Translations under genes and position numbers: made by a program
Shown: positions 42,188-51,583 of the stretch, in pieces
Layout: every line of letters starts with the position of its first letter
Position numbering within the stretch: the first letter of the stretch is position 1
Source: Sphingobacteriales bacterium
GTDB taxonomy: Bacteria; Bacteroidota; Bacteroidia; UKL13-3
NCBI GenBank assembly: GCA_021299635.1
Contig: JAJTFA010000001.1
Coordinates: 186,001-250,000, forward strand
Length of the DNA: 64,000 nt
Reading direction: 5' to 3'
The notes under the pieces: model-generated
What the model saw: the letters and a program-made list of their open reading frames with translations, nothing else
Database searches by the model: none
Told to the model about the DNA's origin: nothing

Positions 42188-43672
42188 ATGAGAAAAATAC
42201 TGGTAGCCAACAGAGGTGAAATAGCTTTGCGTGTAATGCGCACCGCAAAGGAAATGGGCATTAAAACGGTTGCTGTTTTTAGTGAAGCAGATAGAAATGC
42301 ACTGCATGTAAGATATGCCGATGAGGCTGTTTGTATTGGCCCTGCTGCTTCCAGTCAATCTTATCTGAAGATGGATACAATTATTGAGGTGGCTCAAAAA
42401 ACGGGTGCCGATGCCATACATCCCGGATATGGTTTTTTATCAGAGAATGCTGAGTTTGCAGATAAGGTTGAGAAAACGGGCATCACATTTATTGGACCAA
42501 CTGGTGATGCGATGCGCACCATGGGAAGTAAAATTGGTGCCAAACAGGCGGTAGAAAAATTTAATGTTCCAATGGTGCCCGGAACCAAAGAAGCCATACA
42601 GGATGTGCTGGCTGCGAAAAAAATTGCAGCATCAATCGGTTATCCTATTCTAATTAAGGCTTCCGCAGGCGGAGGTGGTAAAGGCATGCGTGTAGTAAAC
42701 CAAGAGTCGGAGTTTGAAGAGCAAATTAAGTTGGCCCAAAGTGAAGCCATCTCTGCATTTGGAGATGGAGCTGTTTTTATTGAGAAGTATGTGGGATCGC
42801 CACGGCATATAGAAATACAAATACTGGGAGATAACTTTGGGAATATTGTATACTTGTTTGAGCGGGAATGCTCCATACAGCGCAGACACCAAAAGCTGGT
42901 AGAGGAAGCGCCTTCTTCTTGCCTTACTCCTGAAATTAGAAAACAGATGGGTGAGGCGGCCGTAAATGTGGCCAAAGCATGCAATTATAGTGGTGCAGGC
43001 ACAGTAGAATTTCTGGTAGATGAACAGTTGAATTTTTACTTTCTGGAAATGAATACCCGCCTGCAGGTAGAACATCCGGTTACCGAGCAAATTGTGGGTT
43101 TGGATTTGGTGAAGGAGCAAATACGAGTAGCAAGGGGCGAAAAGTTGGGATATACCCAGCAAGATTTAGCCATTCATGGTCATGCCATTGAGTTAAGGGT
43201 ATGCGCAGAAGATCCTGCCAACAATTTTCTTCCCGATATTGGAAAACTAACAACTTATAAAGTTCCGCAAGGCTACGGTGTTAGGGTTGATGATTCTTTT
43301 GAAGAGGGTATGGAAATTCCCATTCATTACGACCCAATGATTGCCAAGCTTATTACTTTTGGTAAAACCAGGCAGGAGGCAATTACCCGAATGATAAGGG
43401 CTATAAAAGATTACAAAATAAGTGGTATAGAAACTACCTTACCATTTGGGTTATTTGTAATGCAGCATGAAGCATTTATAAACGGCAACTTTGATACCAA
43501 GTTTATTGATAAATATTTCAAGCCTGAGATGCTGAAGCATGAAGTTGCACACGATGAAGTGGCAGCCATAGCTGCTGCTCTGTTTCAAAAGAGCAGTGAA
43601 CCTGCAGTTAATGCCAAGGCCAAACAAGATGAAAATGTTTTGTGGGTTAGGAAAAGAAAGGTTAATAATTGA
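42188..43672 (+). CDS. accC: Biotin carboxylase subunit of an acyl-CoA carboxylase
   Basis: 494 residues from the ATG at 42188 (MRKILVANRGEIALRVMRTA). The ATP-grasp biotin carboxylase is complete: HPGYGFLSENAEFA, KASAGGGGKGMRVV near 158, ECSIQRRHQKLVEEAPS, and FLEMNTRLQVEHPVTEQ near 285. It carboxylates biotin on a carrier protein. Typical AccC is about 450 residues; this one has a ~45-residue extra tail and no biotin domain. It could serve acetyl-CoA or propionyl-CoA carboxylase, and the presence of mce elsewhere makes the latter possible. No accB or carboxyltransferase gene is adjacent. Confidence 0.92.
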   Translation: MRKILVANRGEIALRVMRTAKEMGIKTVAVFSEADRNALHVRYADEAVCIGPAASSQSYLKMDTIIEVAQKTGADAIHPGYGFLSENAEFADKVEKTGITFIGPTGDAMRTMGSKIGAKQAVEKFNVPMVPGTKEAIQDVLAAKKIAASIGYPILIKASAGGGGKGMRVVNQESEFEEQIKLAQSEAISAFGDGAVFIEKYVGSPRHIEIQILGDNFGNIVYLFERECSIQRRHQKLVEEAPSSCLTPEIRKQMGEAAVNVAKACNYSGAGTVEFLVDEQLNFYFLEMNTRLQVEHPVTEQIVGLDLVKEQIRVARGEKLGYTQQDLAIHGHAIELRVCAEDPANNFLPDIGKLTTYKVPQGYGVRVDDSFEEGMEIPIHYDPMIAKLITFGKTRQEAITRMIRAIKDYKISGIETTLPFGLFVMQHEAFINGNFDTKFIDKYFKPEMLKHEVAHDEVAAIAAALFQKSSEPAVNAKAKQDENVLWVRKRKVNN

Positions 43673-43730
43673 GGAAAAAATTCTTTCATTTTTTGGAATT
43701 AATGTTTATTTTAGTAAAAATTTAAGACTC

Positions 43731-46700
43731 ATGAAAAATACTACTCTTTATTTGAAAAAGTTTTACATCTCGTTTAGCTTGTTTTTGATGTTATTTGCAA
43801 ATAATTTATTTGCTCAATTAACCTCAAATTATCCAGCATCTAATGCTGTAGTTGCTACTGGCGGTTCATATGTTGATTTGGGTACCACGGGTTCCATTAT
43901 CTCAACGCCAAACAATGATGACGCAGTCTCTGCGCCAAATCCAATTGGATTTACTTTTAGTTTCAATGGAGTTAATTACACTGATTTTATCCTTAGTACA
44001 AATGGATTTATTAAGTTAGGGACACTTGCTCCTTCGGCAACTAATCTGTTCACGAATACAAGTATTGCAGGAGGAGTTTTTAATAGTACAATTGCAGGAG
44101 ATTCTGATATGATTCTGCCTTTATGCACTGACTTAGAGGCTGCTGCTGGAGCAGAATATCGCACATCTACAACTGGCACTGCACCAACACGTGTTTGCAC
44201 AATTCAATGGAAGAATGTTTCGGACAAGACCAATGGTGTTAATAAGCAATACGCAACTATAAACTTTCAGGTAAAACTTTATGAGACTAGTAATATTATC
44301 GAGTTTGTTTATGGAACTGCCACCCCTTCAGCAAATCCAACAGCTTTTAGAGTTGCTGCTGTTGGCTTAAGAGGTAAAAGTAATGCTGCAAATCAACTAG
44401 TGGTTGTTACTAAAGGTTCTACTCAAACCTGGAATTTGGCTACAATTCTAAATGGTAATTATACAGGCAATGGATTTAATTTTGGAAATGGAACTAGGCC
44501 ATTACCTGTTTCAGGATTAATCTATAGATTCATCCCTGTATTCCCAAATGATATAGCTGTTCGTCAGATTTACACACTTGGTAAGCTCCCAATTGCATAT
44601 ACAATACCACATTTTATAAGGGCAGCAATCAGGAATTCAGGGAGCCTTGCTCAAACCAACTTTTATGTAAGGTGCAATATTACAGGAGCCAATCCTTATG
44701 CAGATAGCGTTATGATAACAAATTTAAATCCAGGGATTGATACAATTGTAACGTTTCCTGCATTCAGCCCATTTACCGATGGAACTAATAATATAGTTGT
44801 TTCTGTAGCTGACGATCAAAATAATTCTAATAATAGCCGTATTGCCGCACAAATAGCGAATCAGGTTGTTTATTCATATGCAGACCCTTCTATTCCTGCA
44901 GCCGGAGGAGTTGGATTTACAGGAGGTACAGGCGACTTTGTTGCCAAATTCCCTTATTCAGGTTCTGCAAATGCTATTAATCAAGTTGGAGTTAATTTTT
45001 TTGGAGGTGGCGTATCATTGAGAATTGGTATCTGGGCTAGGAATCCAACTACAGGTCTTCCTGGTACATTGCTATGGCAATCACCTTTGTTTACTACAAC
45101 AGCGGGTCTTAACACAATCCCTGTAAATCCATCTGTCATTATTAATGATACGTTCTTTGCAGGTGTGATTCAATCTTCAACAACTAATGCAAATTTTGCA
45201 TTTCAGAATGAAGTACCCATCAGAAATCAAACATTCTTTTATACGGCACCTACCGGTAATACTACCTGGACCGATTTCTTCACAACAGCCAGCAATTTCA
45301 GGTTTATGATAGAACCCCGTCTCCAGTCGCCAAACGATGTTGGATTTACGACAGTTGTTTATCCATGTCAAATACTTCCTTCAGGTCAATCTGCTTTTAC
45401 GCCTGTTGCTACAATTTATAATTATGGCGTTTTATCACAAACCAATATCCCTGTAACCTGCAGAATATTTAACAGCTCAAACGTTCAGGTATATAGTTCT
45501 ACAACCACATTACCAAGTCTGGCAAGTGGTGCGAGTGCTGATATTACGTTCCCAACTACATTTAATACTTCTACTGCTGGAAATTATACAATTAAGGTTT
45601 GGAGTTCGCTAACAGGTGATGGATCTACTGCAAACGATACGGCAGCCTCGGCTTTAACTATTTTCAATTCGAATAACACTGCTTCAGGAGGAACTAGACT
45701 TCAGTTTGATGGTGTGGACGACCATGTAGCTATTACAAGTAACCCTTCTATTCTGCCAAATAATCAGCTTACCTTATCTGGTTGGATAAATGTTACAAGT
45801 TTAACAGCAAATAGGCCTGTCGTTTCAAAAGACTCAGCCAATTTTAATAGTTCATATAGCCTTACTGTTAATACTGTAGGTCAGCTAATATTTTCATTAA
45901 ATACAACTGCCGGTTTCCAAACGCTTACATCGTCAACAAGTATTACTGCAGGGACTTGGAACCACGTAGCAGCCAGATATGACAATGGCGTTATGGCACT
46001 ATTTATTAATGGAGATACAGCAGGCACATTATTGCATAGCGGTTCAATCTTAAATAATAATGGGGATTTGTATCTAGGCAGAAACATTAATCTTGGACTA
46101 TTCTACAATGGAGGTATCGATGAATTTAAACTTTGGACGAGTGCTTTAACCAATAATCAAATTAGAAGTGCAATGCATATCAGAGATACAAATTTTAGCA
46201 GTCCTAACCTTAAAGTATACCTAAGATTTGATGAGGGTGTGAATAGTTTGCTTTTATCTGACGCTTCAGGTAATTGTAATAATGGCACATTAATTAATAT
46301 GGATGCGCAAAATGGTACAGCAGCTCCTGCTTGGTTTATTTCTAATATCCCAATTGGCAGACCAGTGGTTGATAGTATTCTGATGGCTACTTCCGGTACA
46401 TTTAACCGAGTGAACTCACGTCTAAGTTTAACATCTTATAATTATAGTGGATCAGAATTGTACTATGTGCATATGTTTGATACATTGCCTTATGGAACTC
46501 CGCCAACCACTAATCCTGGAGGTATAGCTGCAGTTTTTCCTCGCAATTGGATAATTTATCGATATGGTGGAGCAACATATGATAGTATATATGCGCAATT
46601 TACACTTCGCAATGGAGCATTAGCTCCGACTGCAATCGCTTCTGATTTAACTCTATTTGCAAGATCAAATGGAGAGGCCGGTGCGTGGACCGCTTATCAA

Positions 46701-47372
46701 AATCCTGCATCTTTGGTAAGCCCTGCTGCAAGCACTGCAACTTTCAGGTATACGAATGCTGCACAATTCAAAGCTCAGTTTAGTATCGGTGGCAACAACA
46801 ATCCACTCCCAGTTGATCTGTTGCAATTCAATGCAATGCTTCAAAATAAAGATGTTTTATTAAATTGGATTACTGCCAATGAGCAGAACAACAAGGGCTT
46901 TGAAATTGAAAGATCAGCCAATGGTAAAGAATTTCAAACCATCGGCTTTGTTAACGGCAGAAACTACAGCACAGAAAAAACCAACTACCAGTATACAGAT
47001 GAAAGTGCATTTGCACAAGCTCAGGTATTGTACTATCGACTCAAGCAACTGGATTTTGATGGCAAATTCAGCTATTCAGATGTGATTCGCGTACAATCTG
47101 GTAATACATTATTAAATGGGGTTTCTGTATCGCCTAATCCTTTCACGGCAAACGCTCAGGTGCAACTAAACACCTTATTTAATGGTTCTGCACGCATCAC
47201 TATCTGCGATGTGCAAGGCAGGGTGGTACTGAACGAAGTACATGAAGTAAGTGCCGGTAATAACCTGATTAATATGCAAAATATGGAGAGCCTGAAGCAG
47301 GGTGTATATTTTATGCGCGTTGATTTAGGTGGAGAAAGCATGGTTATAAAGATGGTTAAATCAGCCCAATAG
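43731..47372 (+). CDS. T9SS-exported multidomain protein with LamG domain
   Basis: 1213 residues from the ATG at 43731, which opens a signal peptide (KKFYISFSLFLMLFANNLFA then Q). Two CARDB-like beta-sandwich regions are seen at about 273-380 (SGSLAQTNFYVRCNITGANP) and 535-645 (YNYGVLSQTNIPVTCRIFNS). A LamG/concanavalin-like domain is at about 655-815 (LQFDGVDDHVAITSN, LTLSGWINVTSL, GTWNHVAARYDNG, YNGGIDEFKLW). The last ~80 residues (VSPNPFTANAQVQL ... GVYFMRVDLGGESMVIKMV) are a type A T9SS sorting domain. It is likely a cell-surface adhesin or binding protein. A perfect terminator hairpin follows. Confidence 0.9.
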   Translation: MKNTTLYLKKFYISFSLFLMLFANNLFAQLTSNYPASNAVVATGGSYVDLGTTGSIISTPNNDDAVSAPNPIGFTFSFNGVNYTDFILSTNGFIKLGTLAPSATNLFTNTSIAGGVFNSTIAGDSDMILPLCTDLEAAAGAEYRTSTTGTAPTRVCTIQWKNVSDKTNGVNKQYATINFQVKLYETSNIIEFVYGTATPSANPTAFRVAAVGLRGKSNAANQLVVVTKGSTQTWNLATILNGNYTGNGFNFGNGTRPLPVSGLIYRFIPVFPNDIAVRQIYTLGKLPIAYTIPHFIRAAIRNSGSLAQTNFYVRCNITGANPYADSVMITNLNPGIDTIVTFPAFSPFTDGTNNIVVSVADDQNNSNNSRIAAQIANQVVYSYADPSIPAAGGVGFTGGTGDFVAKFPYSGSANAINQVGVNFFGGGVSLRIGIWARNPTTGLPGTLLWQSPLFTTTAGLNTIPVNPSVIINDTFFAGVIQSSTTNANFAFQNEVPIRNQTFFYTAPTGNTTWTDFFTTASNFRFMIEPRLQSPNDVGFTTVVYPCQILPSGQSAFTPVATIYNYGVLSQTNIPVTCRIFNSSNVQVYSSTTTLPSLASGASADITFPTTFNTSTAGNYTIKVWSSLTGDGSTANDTAASALTIFNSNNTASGGTRLQFDGVDDHVAITSNPSILPNNQLTLSGWINVTSLTANRPVVSKDSANFNSSYSLTVNTVGQLIFSLNTTAGFQTLTSSTSITAGTWNHVAARYDNGVMALFINGDTAGTLLHSGSILNNNGDLYLGRNINLGLFYNGGIDEFKLWTSALTNNQIRSAMHIRDTNFSSPNLKVYLRFDEGVNSLLLSDASGNCNNGTLINMDAQNGTAAPAWFISNIPIGRPVVDSILMATSGTFNRVNSRLSLTSYNYSGSELYYVHMFDTLPYGTPPTTNPGGIAAVFPRNWIIYRYGGATYDSIYAQFTLRNGALAPTAIASDLTLFARSNGEAGAWTAYQNPASLVSPAASTATFRYTNAAQFKAQFSIGGNNNPLPVDLLQFNAMLQNKDVLLNWITANEQNNKGFEIERSANGKEFQTIGFVNGRNYSTEKTNYQYTDESAFAQAQVLYYRLKQLDFDGKFSYSDVIRVQSGNTLLNGVSVSPNPFTANAQVQLNTLFNGSARITICDVQGRVVLNEVHEVSAGNNLINMQNMESLKQGVYFMRVDLGGESMVIKMVKSAQ

Positions 47373-47392
47373 TATTTTATTCTATCTTAGAT

Positions 47393-47431
47393 ACAACGCC
47401 CCGTGCAAATTTGCACGGGGCGTTGTTTTTT
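47393..47431 (+). terminator. Strong intrinsic terminator after the T9SS protein gene
   Basis: A perfect 34-base palindrome (17-bp GC-rich stem, left arm 47393-47409, right arm 47410-47426) is followed by a run of T to 47431. It starts 20 bp after the stop. This is the strongest terminator in the window, and its right arm contains the -33 element of the ftcD promoter. Confidence 0.9.
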
Positions 47432-47440
47432 GTACTTTCG
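47410..47440 (+). promoter_or_regulatory. Bacteroidota-type promoter for ftcD, overlapping a terminator
   Basis: TTTG at 47410-47413, a 19-bp spacer, then TACTTTCG at 47433-47440 (one base off TAnnTTTG). The -7 box ends 21 bp before the ftcD ATG. The -33 element and spacer lie in the 3' arm and U-run of the preceding terminator. Confidence 0.55.
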
Positions 47441-47461
47441 CAGACATTAATTCTACTATAC

Positions 47462-49153
47462 ATGAATACAAATGCATTAATTGAATGCGTACCCAATTTT
47501 AGTGAAGGTGCTGACCATAATATTATTCGTCAGATTACAGATGTTATTGAAGGGGTAGAAGGAGTGATGCTCCTGGATGTAGATCCGGGTAAAGCAACCA
47601 ACAGAACAGTGGTTACGTTTGTAGGCCATCCGGAAGTAGTAATTGAAGCAGCCTTTCGTGCCATTAAAAAAGCTGCCGAAGTTATTGATATGAGGAAGCA
47701 TAAAGGTGAGCACCCAAGAATGGGTGCCACAGATGTGTGTCCGCTCATTCCCGTATCAGGAATAAGCATGGAGGAAACTGCTGCTTATGCGCAAAAGCTT
47801 GCAGCAAGGGTTGGAGCTGAATTAGATATACCTGTTTATTTATATGAGTATGCCCAATCCATTGGGGCACGTAAGAATTTATCTGTTATTCGTGCCGGTG
47901 AGTACGAAGGTTTTTTCGATAAAATAAAACTGCCTGAATGGAAACCTGATTTTGGCCCGGCTGTGATGAATGAAAGAGCAGGATCAACTGTTATAGGCGC
48001 CAGAGATTTTTTAATTGCATACAATGTAAACCTCAATACAAAATCGGTACGTTTAGCTAATTCAGTTGCGTTTGATGTGAGAGAAGCAGGACGTGTAAAG
48101 CGAGAGGGAAACCCTGTAACAGGAAAAGTAATAAAGGATGCACAAGGAAATGATGTACGTATACCAGGAACATTAAAAGCGGTAAAAGCAATAGGATGGT
48201 TTATAGAGGAGTACAATATTGCGCAGATTTCAATGAATTTAACCAACTATAAAATTACTTCCGTGCATCAGGCTTTCGATGAGGTTTGTAAAAGTGCCGA
48301 CAGACGTGGGCTGCGCGTAACAGGCAGTGAGTTGGTTGGACTCATTCCTTTAGATGCAATGCTTGATGCAGGCAGACATTATTTAATAAAACAAAATCGT
48401 TCAATTGGTGTAAGTGAGTCTGATTTGATACATATAGCAGTTAAATCTATGGGACTAGATGAACTAGCTCCATTTGATCCTTCAAAGAAGATCATAGAAT
48501 ACAAGCTTAAAGATGTGGCACAAGAAAAACTCATTGGCATGAACTTACGTTCATTTGCCGATGAAACAGCCTCTGAAAGCCCTGCACCAGGTGGCGGTTC
48601 CATTAGCGCCTATGTTGGTGCACTTGGATCAGCACTTGGAACCATGGTGGCCAACCTATCTGCCGGAAAACGTGGTTGGGAAGAACATATTGCTTTCTTT
48701 AGCGATATGGCATATCAGGGCCAGCAGCTTAAGGATACTCTTTTAAAACTGGTTGATGAGGATACAGCTGCATTCAATGAAATTATGAAAGCTTTTGCAT
48801 TGCCTAAAAATACGGATGAAGAGAAAAAGGTTCGTGCCGAAGCGATTGAGACGGCAACCAAATATGCTTGTGAAGTGCCACTGCGTGTAATGAAAACTGC
48901 ATATGCATCGCTGGATATGTTGGGTGCAATGATTGAGAAGGGGAATCCCAATTCTATTACGGATGCAGGTGTTGGTGCGCTTTGTGTTAAAACAGCCGTT
49001 CGAGGTGCGTATTTTAATGTGCTGGTAAACGCCAAAGGGTTAAAGGATAAAGGCTATGCTGAGCTGATTGTAACAGAGGCCAAAAACATATTGGCAGAGA
49101 ACCATAGTAAAGCAGATGCAATGCTTAAGATGGTTGAAGCAGCATTGGTTTAA
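47462..49153 (+). CDS. ftcD: Glutamate formimidoyltransferase / formimidoyltetrahydrofolate cyclodeaminase
   Basis: 563 residues from the ATG at 47462 (MNTNALIECVPNFSEG). The formiminotransferase half (1-~325) has VMLLDVDPGKATNRTVVTFV, KHKGEHPRMGATDVCPLIPV and TVIGARDFLIAYNVNLNT. The cyclodeaminase half (~365-563) begins FADETASESPAPGGGSISAY and has TDAGVGALCVKTAVRGAYFN. It moves the formimino group of histidine breakdown to tetrahydrofolate. Both activities are fused, as in mammals. No other hut gene is nearby. Its stop abuts the stop of the convergent gene. Confidence 0.95.
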   Translation: MNTNALIECVPNFSEGADHNIIRQITDVIEGVEGVMLLDVDPGKATNRTVVTFVGHPEVVIEAAFRAIKKAAEVIDMRKHKGEHPRMGATDVCPLIPVSGISMEETAAYAQKLAARVGAELDIPVYLYEYAQSIGARKNLSVIRAGEYEGFFDKIKLPEWKPDFGPAVMNERAGSTVIGARDFLIAYNVNLNTKSVRLANSVAFDVREAGRVKREGNPVTGKVIKDAQGNDVRIPGTLKAVKAIGWFIEEYNIAQISMNLTNYKITSVHQAFDEVCKSADRRGLRVTGSELVGLIPLDAMLDAGRHYLIKQNRSIGVSESDLIHIAVKSMGLDELAPFDPSKKIIEYKLKDVAQEKLIGMNLRSFADETASESPAPGGGSISAYVGALGSALGTMVANLSAGKRGWEEHIAFFSDMAYQGQQLKDTLLKLVDEDTAAFNEIMKAFALPKNTDEEKKVRAEAIETATKYACEVPLRVMKTAYASLDMLGAMIEKGNPNSITDAGVGALCVKTAVRGAYFNVLVNAKGLKDKGYAELIVTEAKNILAENHSKADAMLKMVEAALV

Positions 49154-50563
49154 TTATTCATAGGCACCTGGCGTAGGTGCACTGTTGCTTCGGTTATTGC
49201 CTTCTATATCTTTACTGATATTTATAAATATTCCCTTGCCTCTGGCAGGGGAATTTTGTTTGGGCTTAAATTTATATTGATTCACATTTTCAAACAAAGG
49301 GTCGGTATTTAGGATGTTTCCGGCCGGGAAATCTGTTAACTTGGTTCGCATAATATTGTTGCTGAATAATCGGGTATCAAAAGTTTGCACCCCATCAGCT
49401 ACAAAATTCAATATAATCTCTTCTTCCTGACTTCCATAAATAATATTGTTAATGAACGTGAAGTTTAGGGGGAAGCTTGCTACGATTTTTCCTGTTTCAT
49501 TTTTAAACGGAGAATTATCGAGTACCAGCTGCGGATTTTGCCTGTTGAAACCTACGTTGTAAGCCGCAAGTGTGTTGTGATAAAGTTTATAATCACCACC
49601 CAGCGCACCATAAAAAGTAAACTGACCACAATTACCGATTACATTATTTATGGCAACAATTGAAGCGGAATAACCAACCAAACCGGCTGATGACATATTT
49701 TGAATGATGCTGTTTTGCAAGGATAGATTTGGTGCTGAATTAATAGGCACGGAATCAACTTCAATTCCCAATTGACCGTTTTTTATAATTGCATAGTTGA
49801 TGCTGTTATTGATGCTTCTAGGCAGTAATCTGATGCCCACCCATTGGCCGGTGTTATCTTTATAATCAGGGTCAAGTCTGTCGCCCTCAAATACAACTGG
49901 TTTATCTTTAGAGCCATTTACAATTAAAGTGCCCTGAACATAAATAGTACTCTTAATATGAGAATGAATGCGTGTCCCTTCATTTATGGTAAGGGTGGAG
50001 CCCTGCGGTACCAGAATTGAATTGTAAATGATAAAGGGCCTGTCACTATTCCAGAATAGATTGCCTGGCGCTAATACACTATCAGTTAAATAATGAGCAT
50101 CCTGACCCCATGCAACAAGATCTACATCTTGTGTATTTCCGTTGGTTTCAAATAGAAGTTGATCAGCAACAATAAATGGCAATTGCTGATTTTGCTGATT
50201 AAGATATGCCTGCACAAATATCACAATGGAATCATTCCCTCTTATCTCTTTGCCGCTCATGGCAGCGGCTGGTACGCCATCAACATTCAGTTTATATACA
50301 CCCAGTCCGGTACCTTTAAGCCTGATATTTACCCTCACGCCTTTTTCATTTGTATTTACCACCCACAGCTGTTTGGTTATCGATAACGGACGGCTTTCTC
50401 CCACCTGCGAAAAAACGGTATCAAACATCACTGTATCGGTTGAGAAGCGCAGACTAATACCTGTATCGGTTGTAAATTCGTCTTCAGTTCTGCAGGAAGA
50501 AAACAACAGAATGCATGCAATAGCAATAATAAATATGGATTTATGGCGCGTAGGTAGGTGCAT
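49154..50563 (-). CDS. Putative lipoprotein with right-handed beta-helix
   Basis: 469 residues. The signal SIFIIAIACILLFSSC ends in a lipobox Cys near residue 24. After an N-terminal beta-sandwich-like part, a parallel beta-helix of pectin-lyase type spans about 200-440, with coils such as INYAIIKNGQLGIEVDSVPI, SLQNSIIQNMSSAGLVGYSA and NNVIGNCGQFTFYGALGG. This fold often binds or cleaves polysaccharides, but no catalytic residues can be assigned. A surface role in Bacteroidota is plausible. It is convergent with ftcD with no spacer. Confidence 0.85.
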   Translation of the reverse strand: MHLPTRHKSIFIIAIACILLFSSCRTEDEFTTDTGISLRFSTDTVMFDTVFSQVGESRPLSITKQLWVVNTNEKGVRVNIRLKGTGLGVYKLNVDGVPAAAMSGKEIRGNDSIVIFVQAYLNQQNQQLPFIVADQLLFETNGNTQDVDLVAWGQDAHYLTDSVLAPGNLFWNSDRPFIIYNSILVPQGSTLTINEGTRIHSHIKSTIYVQGTLIVNGSKDKPVVFEGDRLDPDYKDNTGQWVGIRLLPRSINNSINYAIIKNGQLGIEVDSVPINSAPNLSLQNSIIQNMSSAGLVGYSASIVAINNVIGNCGQFTFYGALGGDYKLYHNTLAAYNVGFNRQNPQLVLDNSPFKNETGKIVASFPLNFTFINNIIYGSQEEEIILNFVADGVQTFDTRLFSNNIMRTKLTDFPAGNILNTDPLFENVNQYKFKPKQNSPARGKGIFINISKDIEGNNRSNSAPTPGAYE

Positions 50564-50600
50564 GAAAGAACTGCTAAATTACGCAAAAAAGAGCTATTTA

Positions 50601-51506
50601 TTATTTTCCCATCAGCTCGTCCAAGGCATTATCAAGTGAGGGGTACTGAAAATTGAATCCGGTTTGCTCAATCTTTTTTGAATCAATATACTGGTTAGCA
50701 ATTAGCATTGAAGCCATTTCTCCGAAAATTATTTTCATGGCAAATGTTGGTACCGGAGGAAGTAAGATAGGCCTGTGAAGCCTTTTAGCCATTGCATTGG
50801 TAATGGTTTTGTTGCTTTCAGGATGGGGAGCTACCCCATTGTATATGCCACGCATCTGTTCGTCAAAAACTGCCTTGATAAACATCCCTGCTAAGTCATG
50901 AATATGAATCCAGCTGATATACTGATTGCCACTGCCTAAAGCAGCACCTGCATAAAATTTGATTGGCTTAGCCACCTGAGGTATAAAACCTCCTTCTTTG
51001 GCCAGCACCACCCCAATGCGAATAATAGTGGTTCGCAAACCAATGGATTCTGCATGCAAAGCTTCGGATTCCCAATCTTTACATACCTTGGCCAGAAATG
51101 TATCCGATGCAGGTGCATTTTCACCGGTAGGATAAGGGCAGTTATTTCCGTAAATACCTATTGCTGATGCTGATATAAAGGTTTGTACCTGGTTAGGTGT
51201 ATGCTTAAGGGTATTAACCAATAGCCGAGTGGAAAGAATGCGGCTGTCATATATTTCTTGTTTGTAAGCTTTGCTCCAAGCTTTATCTGCAACCCCTGCC
51301 CCGGCTAAGTGTATTATGGCTTGAACACCTTGCAAAGCAGTTGTGTCTATTTCCTGCCTAGCCAGATCCCATTTGTAGCAGGTTAATCCATTGAACTTAC
51401 CAGATTTACGTCCTAGCAAAACCACCTCATTCCCAGACTTAACAAGCTCATTTGCAATATGTTTACCTACAAGTCCGGTGCCACCGGTTATCATTATTTT
51501 GCTCAT
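50601..51506 (-). CDS. TIGR01777/SDR39U1-like NAD(P)-binding epimerase family protein
   Basis: 301 residues. It has the nucleotide-binding loop MITGGTGLVGKHIANELVKS, ITHLAGA-like AIIHLAGAGVADKAWSKAYK, DSRILSTRLLVNTLKH, SASAIGIYGNN (Ser, Tyr) and the C-terminal DUF1731-like LPPVPTFAMKIIFGEMASML. The family (YfcH in E. coli) has no proven substrate. It is divergent from the CarH-like regulator gene with a 77-bp shared region, so it is the first candidate target of that regulator. Confidence 0.92.
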   Translation of the reverse strand: MSKIMITGGTGLVGKHIANELVKSGNEVVLLGRKSGKFNGLTCYKWDLARQEIDTTALQGVQAIIHLAGAGVADKAWSKAYKQEIYDSRILSTRLLVNTLKHTPNQVQTFISASAIGIYGNNCPYPTGENAPASDTFLAKVCKDWESEALHAESIGLRTTIIRIGVVLAKEGGFIPQVAKPIKFYAGAALGSGNQYISWIHIHDLAGMFIKAVFDEQMRGIYNGVAPHPESNKTITNAMAKRLHRPILLPPVPTFAMKIIFGEMASMLIANQYIDSKKIEQTGFNFQYPSLDNALDELMGK

Positions 51507-51549
51507 TACCTACTTAAAATCAGTTCTTAAAAAACAAAAAGTGGTCATA

Positions 51550-51557
51550 TATGTTTG
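51550..51557 (+). promoter_or_regulatory. Possible -7 box for the CarH-like gene
   Basis: TATGTTTG matches TAnnTTTG and ends 26 bp before the TTG start at 51584. No TTTG lies at N19, which might fit a regulated promoter. Confidence 0.4.
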
Positions 51558-51568
51558 CTTGAGTAGTT

Positions 51569-51574
51569 AGGAGG
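51569..51574 (+). promoter_or_regulatory. Strong Shine-Dalgarno (AGGAGG) supporting a TTG start
   Basis: AGGAGG sits 9 bp upstream of the TTG at 51584. Such full Shine-Dalgarno matches are rare in Bacteroidota and I see no equally good one at the other starts examined here. It decides the start codon of the CarH-like gene. Confidence 0.7.
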
Positions 51575-51583
51575 TAACAAATT

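Noticed and set aside
42640-43162. Two long minus-strand open frames (114 and 170 codons) inside accC
   Set aside because: They are antisense to a highly conserved ATP-grasp core. No family features or promoter are visible.
43596-43730. A 45-residue N-terminal extension of the T9SS protein
   Set aside because: It overlaps the end of accC in another frame, and the signal peptide begins at the ATG at 43731.
51507-51583. A cobalamin riboswitch upstream of the CarH-like gene
   Set aside because: The region is only 77 bp, too short for the known B12 riboswitch fold, and shows no B12-box-like sequence that I can see.
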